Source: Meandrina meandrites
Taxonomy: Eukaryota; Cnidaria; Anthozoa; Scleractinia; Meandrinidae
Direction: 5' to 3'
Assembly: GCA_963693305.1 (NCBI GenBank)
Contig: OY855905.1
Coordinates: forward strand, 15,391,237 to 15,455,236
DNA length: 64,000 bases
Of the stretch, positions 22,518 to 34,700 are shown piece by piece (within the stretch, counting starts at the first letter, position 1; the number at the start of each line of letters is the position of its first letter). The translations under genes and the position numbers were made by a program. A model generated the notes under the pieces. It was not told where the DNA came from. It saw nothing but the letters and a program-made list of their open reading frames with translations, and made no database searches.

Positions 22518-23821
22518 ATGGATTGGATTACCAGAACATTTAAAGCAGGCTTTCAAGAATTCAAAGAGCGAACAAATGTTGGCCGTGAGTAAAATAGGAA
22601 CACTGGACAAATTGAATCTTTACGTTCAATTTTGTCAAACACTGCTCTTATGTTTTCTTGCAGTGACTCACTTAGAAGATGTAGGCGCTCTTGTTGATGA
22701 CAATCTATTTGAGAGAGACATTCTGATCGCCACAAAGAAGCTTGCTTCTTCGTCCAACATTTCCGAAAGAACACAAGGTAACAACAAACCTGTTCCCCCA
22801 AAACCTGTTGTTTTTTTTTCATTTCTTTCTTTTTTATGTTTTTCGAGCAGTTTTGTTAAGCCGGAACAAAAATAGAAAGTTGGCGTTTATGTGTAAATGT
22901 TTTGTATTTATTCAGTGTCGATTTAATGAGTATGCATAAAGTATTATTTTTGCTTTTAGCGTGGAAAGGGGTATTAAAACAGGGGGGTCCTGGGATGCCC
23001 GTAAACCCCTCTCCCTTTCTGAGATAATTTTTTAAGTAAGCAACATACAAACCTTATAATTTAGGTGGCGAAAAAGCGCGAATCTGAAGAATCAACATGC
23101 GATTAATGTTTTCTAGTGCTAGGTAGTTACATACTCCATTTTCGGGGCCGAACATCTGTAGTAGACCATGGAAGTACCCTGGGTTTGGCACAGTGTTACC
23201 CCCTCCCCCCCCTTCCTTTGGAAAATCCTAGCTACACCCCTGCAGAATCAGCGTTACTTTGTTCTGAAACACTGTAGGGTCACTGTAGGGTTTTGTTTGT
23301 TCAAAATTTTGCAGACACCGGTCTCAGCTCCATCATCCACAACCCAACAAATATTCTTTACGAACAGCAACAATAATAATGTCAATAATCAAAGCAGTAG
23401 TACTCCATCTCACTTATCTGATGCGAAAAACTTGATGTACGAAAAAACTGCACATAATAACCTAAAGTTTAAGAACCTGTTAGGCTACAATTTCCATTTA
23501 CACCCTGTTTATATAAGAACCTGTTATAGCCTAAAATTTACATGTAAAACAGCTTCTCATTTGATAGAATTCATAAAGGATTCATAAGTCAAATAAAGCA
23601 AGCTCTACTGGACAAAGACAGTGAGCCAAACCCTTGCAATATCATCTCAGTATTTATCAAAAACTAGCAATGGTATATTGCAATTCCTGAGTTGTGATTG
23701 GTTGACAGGCAATGGTATATGAGTTCATATACCATTGACTACAAATATCGTAGCCGATACGCGTCAAACAAAATGCTGGGGAGCTCAAATATTGCAATTC
23801 TTTTGGGTATTTTTAATGAAA

Positions 23822-23855
<34 letters not shown>

Positions 23856-24278
23856 CGTTATAGCCAACTCGGCGCTAAGCGCCTCGTTGGCTATCTACCA
23901 TCTCATCTCCAACGCGCGCTCTTGGAATAATTGTTAAATGTAGATACTATACACAAGTGTGACTGCACCAAATACAGTCAATACATCCATATTTGGCGTG
24001 AACAACAGACAGAACCAAAATTCTTTCGACAACAAAAATATTTTAAGAACCTAAATAGCCTAAAATCCCGGTATAAACACTACTTATATAGAATCTCTTT
24101 AGGCTTACTTGGAAAATAAAGTGATTTATTTATTTTGCTTGGGTGACGCTTTGCAAACTCATACCGGTTATAAAGTTAAATTATGGTTATAAAGTTATAA
24201 ACAGCACGTGAAAACTACACTTACAAAACCCTCAGACAAAGAAAGCCACCATGATGGACCTTTAATAATAATGTGCAG

Positions 24279-24374
<96 letters not shown>

Positions 24375-27300
24375 TTTTTTCTTTCCCACTGTTAGCGGTT
24401 AAAGACCTAGGGCATCTCTCGTGGTCAGGTACGTTCTGCTTCATCCTTATGATCTTAAGTTAAAGAAACACACATATATTACTAAGAAAAATTATTACAT
24501 CCTAGTAGTAGATGAGGTAAAGAAAGTTTTCACGGTCCTATACTAGGGCCTGGACTGTGACTCAGTATAACCACTCTCCTCCATCTCCCAGCGGGTTTCT
24601 CCAAAACTTTGGTGGACTTTGTGAAGAGTGAGGCACTGTAAAATGTGATGCAACACTTACCATAAGTTCCAATAATCAGTTCTACCCGCAAATAGAAATG
24701 CTTCGGCCGAAACGCCGCCGATATCATACAACACTGTAAGGCCTTCAACCAGAGTCTGAAATTAGAAACACACTTCCATAATATTCAAAAACATATGCGC
24801 CTGCAAATAACTTTTGGATTGCATCCACGCCATAGACGTACATGAACCCCAACGTGTGTTTTAACGTAGAAATTTTCCCATTCGTTGCGACTGTTAAAGG
24901 GGCTTTCCTTTATTTTCAAAATTATACTTACTATTTTATTGGAAACAACGAAAGCTTTGCACTTTTTAAAAACTTACCCAAGGGTATCACAGTAATCCGT
25001 TTTATTTACATTATGAGCAATGAAATTTTATTACTTTCTCTTTGAAAATGTGAAAGTAGACTTCAAAAATGGTCCTTTTTCCTTTTTTTGAGTGATAGCA
25101 GAAGAGGGCGGGAAGAGTGAAGCGCGGTTAAAGCTCGTGAGCGGCTCGTAAGTCCGTAGAGTATTTGCACCGAACTTAGACATAATGTTTTCAAAGGCTG
25201 TATACGATCGAGCTCACGCAATCTAGTGTGAGGGTTTCTCAATGTTCTTTTTTATCCTTATTTTATTGTTAGGAGGACCATCAGCGGCCAAGTTTGCTGG
25301 AAACCAACTTGTCAATTTACTAAGCGTCCTGAATAATCCCAATGAGCCTACTGCTCTGAAAATGGTACGAAAGTCATTTATTGGCCTGTTTACTAATAGG
25401 CAACAAATTTACGTTTGGTTGTCAAAAATGTTTTACCGTTGCTTTTGAAAATGTATCTAGTCTAGCATACGAAACGTCAAGTCGAATAAATATGCGTTAT
25501 TTTGGAATGTTTATCACCGCGGTTTGTTAACTATTATTAGTCAAGTTATGATGGCCTAAAAACAAGAGTTTATATACTACAAAAATCTCCTCAGTATACT
25601 CCAGCTAAATCCGCATGCAGTAGAATGTCCACGTTACCCCGATAAGCGATATCTCAATGCATGCATGTTTTCATTGTTGCATTAAAATATTTTTGAACAG
25701 TCAAAGAAAAATTGTCGAACTTGCCAGCCTGGCCGAGGTCCCCCGAACAGAAGAAAACTGCTCGTTTCTTGAAATAGATAATATTAGGAAGCAATGATGA
25801 CTGCGATGCAGAGGAAGAAGAGTTAGTCAGTTAGTGTTGAAGGAGGTTAAACACAAAGTTACACTCGAAGTAATTTTACTTTTTAGTTTACGATTCAAGC
25901 AGTAAGTGAAATTTGCTGCGCCAACAAAGAAAACCAGGACAAAGCAAGGTATGTCAAAATTACTCACTGAAAACTTGTCATGTTTGTTAGTAAAAGGTTG
26001 ACATCGGTTAACTGATCAGTCACCTGGAAGATTGCACGGTTTATTTTAATAAACCCCCTGGTAAGCTTTGAAAAGCGACAGAGTTGTCACTGGCTAAAAA
26101 AAGTTATCAGAACTGTTAAAATACCTATCACTCAACTAAATGAGCCTGATATGCCACCGAATTAAGGTGTTTTTTTTAATACCTAAATTCCGCCGAAAAT
26201 CCTCTGATATATCAGGCAAGTGACATGATATTCCGGGTAATCAGTATACAGTAGACAAGTGTTCGGACTCAGTGGCGGATCCAGGTCGCCCCACCTACCC
26301 ACTTCTTATGTTCTAGGAAATAGCGCATTTTCTTTGCACTGCCGGAATTACCTTGAAGTTCGCAGAATTTAACATAAATAGTCAAGCCTTCAGCCTTTGC
26401 TACTAAAATATTAAGGTAGCATAAAAGATTTAGAAGTAATACACTATGCTTTGGTTTTAGGTGTTATGGTCTCATTGAGAAACTTGCAGAAGTTTTAAGC
26501 ACAACTGAACCAGAACTATCCGCCCTGGTGAGAAAAACAAGTCGTGATCGACTATGAAAAAACAAGGCTTTGTTGTTGTTTAAAAACCTTGTCATGTAGT
26601 GTTATTATTTCTATATAAACCATCTCAATGCAATGGTCACACAACCTATCTCCGCGGTTTAGCCAGAACCTGTACGCATGCGCACAGCCTATTACCTGTG
26701 GAGTGGCAGCCATGGACAGCTGTTTCGTCCTCATCAGCTTTGCATAGCCGTTTATTATTTTTTATGCTACTAGGCGACAAACATTCAAATAATGACTGAA
26801 TAAAACTGTTTGATCTGTCGCCATTAGTGACGTCCCCCTCCCTGGTAAGCTTTGAAAAGCGACAGAAAAAGGTTGTCACTGGGTCAAGTTATCAGAACTT
26901 TAAACGTTTCGGTCGCGGACTGCGGCCTTGTCCAGCTACAAGAAACACTCAGATATCTGCACTCTCTTACGTAAGCTATATAAGTATGTAAGGTCTAAAA
27001 TTGGCTCGATTATCGAGCCATCGAGAAAGGTGATTTAATTTGGTCTGAAATACGGCATCGATTTTGGGGTCAGATCTGAAATTGGGTAGGGGAAAACGTA
27101 TATTTTGGTCTGAAAAAGGGTAAGGGTTTTAGAAAGCGAGCCGTACACACCCCATTACTACATACAGAAAAACACTCTTAGATCGTGCAAAAAGCATCCT
27201 TTCCACGGGAGGAAAGAAATCCTTTGTAATAAGGTGCGTGTTCCAAGCTCTAATTACAATGGATACCATTTTCCCTATGCATTTACATGTAATCTTAGAA

Positions 27301-30300
27301 CTGAAACTTACAAATGTTTTAAACTTTTAAGGTAGTGGCATCCTTTTTCTACCGCTTGCCTTTATAAAATTGTACATGGTCGTGTTTTGATGAAGGTTGT
27401 TTAAATCACATCGTCTTATTTTTCCAGAGACGTTCTTCTGCTGCCTGCTTGCTCACCCTCGCTTGCGAAAATCTTGAAAATCAGAAAACTCTTCTTCGCA
27501 CCAACAGGCTGCAAGTAAGTGATTCTAACTTACTTATTTAGGTCGAATCCTAGTTTTTGTTTTGCTTTGCTCAGATTCGCCTGCTGTTGAGATGTTTTGT
27601 GTGGTCGGCTTTACTACTGGCGGTGGCACTTCACGGCTACCACATTACAGCTGCCGATCGAGCTGCAACACATTAAAGGCTTGTTCTTTCGATTCACTTC
27701 AGGCAGTACATTTTTGTCTGTATAATAAAGATATGAATTTCACATTTATTCAAAGAGCCCGCTTAAGGCCGCGCAGGACCCCTGCTCTCACTATGTATGT
27801 ATTCATTTAAAGAGTATGCACGAACTGCAACGACTGAGGACGACAACAAATGAAACATTCATAAATACATATTTTAAAAGTTCTTTGTATTTGTAATTAC
27901 ACGTTATTGTGTTAAGCTTTGAATCCCGTGCGCTGGATCATAGCGAATTATCATAATTAGATTCACGTCTTTGAAGGTTGTAAACACACAGGTAGCCAAA
28001 GCTTAGGATACGACTGAAAATAAATAAAATGATCTAAAGTTGTCAAATGTTTATTGTTTTATCAATCTTATATTACATATTCATGTGAGCTTTGAAAATT
28101 AGCATAATATGCTAATTCTAAAATTGCTCCCCACTAGTCTAAGCGAAGCGAAAGGTAGCACACTCGAACCGCCATAATGCCGACCCGTGTTCATGAAATG
28201 AGCTGTAATTCTCAAAGTTTGCTATCTTCCCCTCAAAACGCCTCAAATTCAAAGGCTTCGATAGTCGTTCTATAAATACATACCGAAAAAGTGCCCAATG
28301 TTACATCCTTTCCCCGGCAAAACGGCAATATTTCAGTGGTAAACCTCCACGAACCATCCGCGGCCCGAGCGCCTCTGCAATTTTTCTCATTTAATCATAT
28401 GCAATTTTGAACCACAAAAGCCACTTTCTAGGGGAGGTGTATGCAATGTCGCGTGCGACACATGATTTGATTGCACTTCATCATGTGTTGCACGCGACAT
28501 TACATACACCTCCCCTAGAAAGTGGCTTTTGTGGTTCCAAATTGCATATGATTAAATGAGAAAAATTGCAGAGGCGCTCGGGCCGCGGATGGTTCGTGGA
28601 GGTTTACCACTAAATTATTGTCGTTTTGACGGGGAAAGGATGTAACATTGGGCACTTTTTCGGTATGTATTTATAGAATGACTATCGAAGCCTTTGAATT
28701 TGAGGCGTTTTGAGGGGAAGATAGCAAACTTTGAGAATTACAGCTCATTTCATGAACACGGGTCGGCATTATGGCGGTTCGAGCGTGCTACCTTTCGCTT
28801 CGCTTAGACTAGTAGGGAGCAATTTTAGAATTAGCATATTATGCTAATTTTCAAAGCTCACATGAATATGTAATATATAAGATTGATAAAACAATAAACA
28901 TTTGACAATTTTAGATCATTTATTTATTTTCAGTCGTATCCTAAGCTTTGGCTACCTGTGGTAAACAGCGACTCGGAAGGTCTTCGGAAGCCTCGAAACC
29001 TGCAATTTTGTGTCCAAGTTTTCATTGTATTGCCTCGCATCTTTTCTTGTAGTCTGCTCTTGGGGGGGGGGGGGGGGGGGGGTCCCATTTCTCTTTTTAT
29101 TATGTCCAAGATTGTAACTTCCTACGCAGGCGTTTTTTGGCACGTCCCGCAATCTTCTCTCCCCAAGAGGCTAGCTGAAAAACAGTTTCGAGTAATAGTA
29201 GTTAAAGGAGCTATGTCACGGACAACGCATCTTGAAAAAATTGGCAATTTTTCCAGATTTGTTGGTTGTAATCGGTCTTAATCTTCGTCAGTTGAAACCA
29301 TCCTTCGTTATTTTCGCGTTTTTATTATTCCATTGGTGTTTTTCTATGTTAGAAAAAACCTATTATTTCGAGTTTCCCTTCAATTTCAAAGTAATCAGAG
29401 AAATGACTAAAAACATCGTGACTTTGGTCCTTTAACTTATCATTTATACAGGATTACTTGATTTCTGTTTCCGCGGAAAACTGGACCGCATGGGAGGAAA
29501 ATGAAGCAGCACAATTGATAACATTTCTTGGGCTTGATCACGTACTCAGGTGAGAAAACAAAATGTGAGTAAGGGCTCTGGGAATGCTATCTAAAGCCTC
29601 GGCTAAACGATCAAACATTGTCGTGTAACAATGTGTTTGTCGCACACAACATGCATGGGGTGCCTGAAACGAGCGAACACTGTTTGATCAAACATCGAAC
29701 AAAGTGAGCCCACATAACGCTTTCTGCGTATTACCGCTGAAACTTAATTACGTACACGGCGTCACCCAGATTCAGTTCCTTGTTGGTTCCTTTTTCCCAC
29801 TTGGGTCATCCTCCAGGGGCAGTAAGTGGGGGCGGGGAAAAGTCTAAATTGCGGAAGAAAACTCGGCGACGAAAAGTTGGAGCTCTCTGAATGCTGCCTT
29901 TTGATTACGCAGAAAACGTCTTTTGTATCCCCTTTGTATTATTCTGCCCAATCGGCGAACAGTAAGTTGGAGTCACTTTCGAGTGGTCTAACACGGCGGT
30001 TGTATCGGCCATACTCATCATTTAATTTACATCAGAGAGCCGAAAAAAGCCTGAAAATCATTTCGGATGTCAGAAATAAAGACATTTTAAGATCCATCGG
30101 GAAATTTTCGTTTGGACCAATCAGGGGTATCGTAAATTAAACGGTGGCTTGTTTATCTGTGCGATGCATTGGTGGCCGTTCGGCATATCTTCTTGTCCCG
30201 TGCACCAAAAAAAACGCACGCAGAACGTGCGGAAAATTTCCAGTTCAATCTGGTTGGCCGAAATAAAAAAAATAGAATCAGCTTAAATCGAAAGCGCACA

Positions 30301-31043
30301 AGCCACTGTGCCTTCGATACTTTTAACCTAAAGCTCAGAAAATTGAAACCTTCAAGCTCACATCAATCGCTCCTTTTTTATTTTGTTCTTCGGCCTGGGA
30401 CTTTTTTGGTGCACGGGGACAGATAAGTCCCAATGCGTCGCACCCCCTTGCACCTGTTTATTTCTTCTACCCATATTTCTTTGCTGCACCGTTGAAGCTT
30501 GACATTTTGACCCTTCCTCTACACCTCTAGTCTATGCCAACTAATGCGCTATCATGATCGTGCAATACAATAATGAATAAAGCTCAATTACCCAGCACCA
30601 GACACATGTACGCGTGGCGGACTTATTTTCTTTTAAAAAAACCGTCCTTTGTCAAGTCGCAAAATTTGTTTTAGTAATTTTGACAAATTTAGCAGCGCGC
30701 ACAAACCAAATTGGCGAAAAAGTGACGAGAGAAATATGAGAATACGCCGGAAAGGAAGAATTCTGTACGCGTGATTTTCCCATGCAAAATAGCCAAAGTT
30801 TAAACTCATTCGAATCCTATGTTTAAATTCCAGTACTGAAGATGAAGTCTGTTTAAAAAATGTACATTTAAAAACTATATATAATAGCCTGTTTTATCCG
30901 TTTGGTTTCGCTCCTGTTGAACTGCTTACTATTCTTCTCTGTCTTATTATCTTATGTTCTCATTTATCAGTTGCCCAAGGTTCTCGATGGGCGAAGATCA
31001 GAACACTGGGAGGAGAAACGCCACAAAAAAGCATTACATCTGA
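22518..31043 (+). CDS. armadillo-like helical repeat protein, 219 aa, 8 exons
   Basis: Coding exons: 22518-22584, 22664-22777, 25273-25364, 25887-25948, 26461-26527, 27428-27514, 29452-29549 and 30971-31043. All introns are GT-AG and every phase closes, giving 219 codons plus TGA. The start MDWITRTFKAGFQEF is the first ATG in the first exon found; an upstream non-coding exon is possible because the exon is preceded by TATGTAG. The protein is alpha-helical with ARM-like segments (FAGNQLVNLLSVLNN, TIQAVSEICCANKENQ, LIEKLAEVLSTTE, AACLLTLACENLENQ). There is no signal peptide or membrane segment. Size and the GGPSAAKFA segment recall small vertebrate ARM-like proteins such as ARMH2, but that is memory-based and unverified. 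It probably acts as a protein-binding scaffold. Introns hold several transposons. It converges on the Ki-67 gene. Confidence 0.8.
23821..23936. mobile_element. palindromic MITE in ARM gene intron 2
   Basis: AACAATTATTCCACTCGCGC is mirrored by GCGCGCTCTTGGAATAATTGTT read in reverse. The centre is TTATAGCCAAC, GGCGCTAAGCGCC, GTTGGCTAT. Almost the whole 116 bp can fold. An adjacent palindrome GGTATATGAGTTCATATACC lies at 23711-23730. Non-coding. Confidence 0.75.
24280..24375. repeat. (TTTC)n microsatellite
   Basis: About 95 bases of almost perfect TTTC repeats in ARM gene intron 2. It creates false Lys/Glu/Arg and Phe/Leu/Ser frames. Confidence 0.97.
27987..28960. mobile_element. 974-bp foldback element in ARM gene intron 6
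   Basis: The two halves are near-perfect reverse complements. The left arm starts CACAGGTAGCCAAAGCTTAG, the right arm ends GGCTACCTGTG, and the loop is only about 13 bases around 28467-28479. GTAAACA flanks both ends (27980-27986 and 28961-28967), giving a 7-base target duplication. A few mismatches separate the arms (for example CCGGCAAAACGG against CCGTCAAAACGA when aligned). No protein is encoded. Confidence 0.9.
29062..29082. repeat. 21-base poly-G tract in ARM gene intron 6
   Basis: Uninterrupted G run between CTCTT and TCCC. One of several long G/C tracts in the window. Confidence 0.95.
30193..30422. mobile_element. MITE in ARM gene intron 7
   Basis: TTGTCCCGTGCACCAAAAAA on the left and CTTTTTTGGTGCACGGGGAC on the right are inverted repeats. 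An outer imperfect pair, GTGCGATGCATTGG and CCAATGCGTCGCAC, suggests a second, enclosing element. Non-coding. Confidence 0.7.
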
Positions 31044-31076
31044 CATTTGATTTCTTTTACGTGTAATTTAGAGATT

Positions 31077-31082
31077 AATAAA
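31077..31082 (+). promoter_or_regulatory. polyadenylation signal of ARM gene
   Basis: AATAAA lies 34 bases after the TGA at 31041-31043 on the plus strand. Confidence 0.7.
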
Positions 31083-31111
31083 GACAAAACATGGCTTTGT
31101 GATTAAATATT

Positions 31112-31117
31112 TTTAAT
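31112..31117 (-). promoter_or_regulatory. possible polyadenylation signal of Ki-67 gene
   Basis: ATTAAA on the minus strand, about 590 bases beyond the stop codon at 31706. It is the best variant signal I see before the ARM gene end. It would make the two 3' ends nearly touch or overlap. Confidence 0.35.
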
Positions 31118-31705
31118 AAGCCCTGAAAATATATACAATGGGCAAGTTGAAACGCTCTTCAGTATACAAGAGCCTTACATCTAGTTTGGGTTTCTTGACT
31201 AACTGAGGAAAGTCGCCTTATAATGACGCCATTTTCATTTCCTCGCTACGTTTCCTGTTAAAATTGTAAAAGCTAAATACTTGTTGATACAGACATTTTG
31301 AGAGAAAGTAGTAAATGATAACAAATAAATGTAATCACATAAGTTGAAAACGTAAAATGACGAGGAAGCTCGTACAGTCCTCATTAAAATTACATGAAAA
31401 CTTCTTGAGAAAAAAAAATCAATAAAGACACGTCAACCACTATTATGACTACAGGTAACAAATCCTTGTTTAAGAACAATTAGTGTTAAAAAAAATTCAC
31501 AAGTTCAAAAAATTTTGTCCAGATTGGAGCGCAAATTTACGAAACAATCGTATGGAAAATGAAATCATATTGCAGGATGCGCATCTTCAGGGAATTATAT
31601 TCCTATTATTTTACAAACGATCTGCATGCAAACACTGCCTTAGTAGGCTCTTTAGTAACACTAACATAACTATATGAGCGTCATGTAAAAAATGAAATGT
31701 CCACA

Positions 31706-34700
31706 CTACTTTCGTGAGCGTGATCTCGTTTGCCGCGTGTTAACACTTTGGGTTTGAACACTTGAGCGTGTCCTCTTTGACTTTGGAGTAACTGGTTCAG
31801 CATCTTGACGACTTCTCTTTGTCCCTCTCGTAGAACGAACAGACTGCTCGCTGAACTCGACGTCATCTTCAACCAGTTTTGCGCTTCTTGTTGATCGTGT
31901 TTCCCTTGGCCCGGTCGGTGCTTTTCCTTTCAGCTCACGCTTTGGTAGAGATTTCTTCGCAGAGCTATTTGTTCGGACTTGTTTCTTCTCTTGCAATAAA
32001 GCACCGTCTCCCTCAGGGCAGCCTTTCTCCGCGGAATTGCCTCGTGTACGTCTAGTTGACCTCGGTTCGCCTTTTTCTTCAATCTCTTTTGGTTTCACAT
32101 CTTTTTCCAGCTGTTCGACTTCATCTTTCTTAGAATTCTTTCTTTGAGTGCTTCGGGCCAAGTCATCCTTTTCAACAACTTTTCTATCATGCGCTGGTTT
32201 TCTGCTTGAACGACTGCATCTCATTTCTGGCACAATACTGTCACGGGTTTCTTCGCGACTTGTACTTCGCGCTGATTTGGTCTCCCCCAAAACTTGAACG
32301 CTTTCTTCGATGGTCTTAGCTGCACGTCGAGAGCGCCTAGTTGTTTGATCGGTTATAGTTACTTCAACAACTTCATCTTGGACATCAGCTCTTCGGCTAC
32401 GGGTTGCTTTTGTCTTTTTTGGCGGTGCTTCGTCACTGACTTTGGCTTTAGTGCTACGTGTGACCCTTTTTCCATCGGCTTTCAATTCCGTTATCTCTAC
32501 TGCAGCTTTCTGTGTATCACCAGCTTTTTTAGTGCCTTCTTTGACTCCTTCGTTTTTCTTACTCCTCGTAGCAATACGCTTTTCTGCTACTTCCTCTCTA
32601 CAAGACTCTTCTAAAGATGTTTCTGCTTTGGCTTTAGCACGGTTTCCGCGTCGAGAACTTCGCAATGGTGCCTTTGATTGACGTTTGGTCTCGGTCGCAT
32701 TTCTGGTCTCTGTTTCTTCAGTTGAGGCCTTCTCCGTTACGTCAGGTTCATCAAACGATGGCAAGGGAGATGGGATTTCAATGATAGGATCCAGTTGGGT
32801 GCGCTTAAAGAGAAAGGGCTTTGGCGTTCTTTGTATGGCTGCTGCTGTAGTCTTCTTACTTTTCGTGCTCGACTTTCTACGCGCTGCTATAGGCCTCAAA
32901 TGTGTCTCAATTTTACTTTCATTCTTCTGTTCGACTGTTGTGCGTGTGCGGCGACCTCTTTTCGGCACTGGTTCCATGGAATCCTCGGGAGTCTTACGCT
33001 TCGCTCGGGTTGTTCTAGGTAAAGCGCTGGAATCAATGTTCTTTCCTTGCTTAGCTGTAGTTTCCTCGGTCTGTGGAGAAGTTAAGTCGATGGAGGTTGA
33101 AGAGAGCTTCTTATCCTTTCTGTAACGCACAGTCGACTTTTCTGTGCCTTGGGGCAAGTCATCTACTGGTGACGCGAAAAGTTCTGAACTGAAGTATTCT
33201 TCAGTATCAACGCGCTTTTCGTAAGTTTTAGGTGTCTTCATCAACATCCTAAGTCCAACAAAATTAGGACTGGCTAAAGTTCTCTCTGCCTGCATCATTG
33301 TCTTTATACCGTCAAGCTTAGGGCTCTCTCCAGCTACCTCATCCTTGGCTTCAGGTGTTCTCAGCAGTCTGGCAACTCCTTGTAAACCTTCACTTTTGCG
33401 GGAGTAGCGTTTTGGTTGTGGTTTAGGCGATGCAAACAGGTTTGGCACGAAGAAGTCTTCAGCATTTTCCACGGCGTTTTTTTCCTTCGGCGACTTCATT
33501 AACCGCGTCAGTCCTTGCAGACCTAGACTTTTTCGGTGAACACTTGGATTTCCCACGCTGTTTTGTAAAACTACTTTCCTTTGAGGTGAAGAACGAATGG
33601 ATGGAGTTTTGCTTGGTGCTATTGGCTGTACAAACTCCAAATCATGGTCAGAGCACTCACTTGTCAGGACACACGATTGAGTCTTGGCGGAACGAAGCGA
33701 TGGAGTGCGAGAGGGTTGAACTGGAGTCACAACTTTGACAGTGATGGCATCTTCTGCTGAATTACGCAGGGATGGTGTCATTTTTGGTTTCAGTACTTCC
33801 TCAGTCTCAAGCATTGCTTGTGGTGTGACAGCCGTCTTGGCAGCTGGCTTTCTTCCTGATCTTAAAGAAGGGGTGCAGGAACTCTGGATGGGTGTTACTA
33901 TTTCAAGAATTTCAGTATCTTTCGCAGAACTTCTCAAAGAAGGCGTCCTTGTTGATTTCAAGGGTTCTGTCATCTGCAACGCTTGGTTACCAGGACTTGC
34001 TGTTGGTGTTGCAAACATTTCAGCGACGCCATCGAGGTCTTCAACGGGCATACCACGTTTGCGAGGACCGTTCGTCGCTTTCGCTAGACTAGATAACCAG
34101 CTGTTTGACTTCTGTTGTTTGGGAAGACTGTTACTATTTATCTGAACTGCAGGTGGTGTCGCAAACATTTCTGATAAACCTTCCAAGTCTTCTACAGACG
34201 TGGCTCGTGTTTTTAAACCGTTCGTGGCTCGTGCAAGGGTTGACATCCAGCTCTTTTTAGTCGCTTCATTGGCTACTGAGAAAGTAGGCGTACCTTGACT
34301 GTTGGTTGACTTGGTGCTTTTCTTTTGAGGAGTGTTCATTCTGGCAAGCCGTGCGCTATTTCGTCTATCCTTCGACTGGACAGCATTAACGTGTGTTCTT
34401 GGGATTTCTGTGACAAAAAGAACAATAACGTTCAGTTTAAGAAAACGTAAAATAATCCTCCACGTTAAGTCTAAAAACAATTTCCATTAGAGAAAACCTT
34501 TGACAACTTGTGCCGATCTTCGTTTAATTAATTACGCTTTTACACCTTACCATCGATTATTATACCTGTACCAGTTAAAATGGAAGCCAATACCGTAAAA
34601 TTCCGAAAACAAGCTCCCCCATCCCCCCCCCCCCCCCGATATAAGCCACCTAAATTTCAAACCGAAAACCCCCTCCGAAAATAAGCACACGAGCTTATTT

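Noticed and set aside
23300..23587. Frame with TPVSAPSSTTQQIF and Asn-rich sequence after an acceptor-like TTTTGCAG in ARM gene intron 2
   Set aside because: Its phase does not fit between the flanking exons, which join cleanly without it.
24195..24444. Lys/Glu/Arg and Phe/Leu/Ser repeat frames
   Set aside because: Translation of the TTTC microsatellite.
32294..34145. Several plus-strand frames over the Ki-67 last exon, and similar ones at 36904-38424
   Set aside because: Antisense shadows of the long minus-strand Ki-67 exons.
34375..34480. Alternative acceptor at 34375 or an unspliced longer start for the last Ki-67 exon
   Set aside because: The strong acceptor before 34407 fits once the 46-base exon 35557-35602 is included, which has good splice sites and the right phase.
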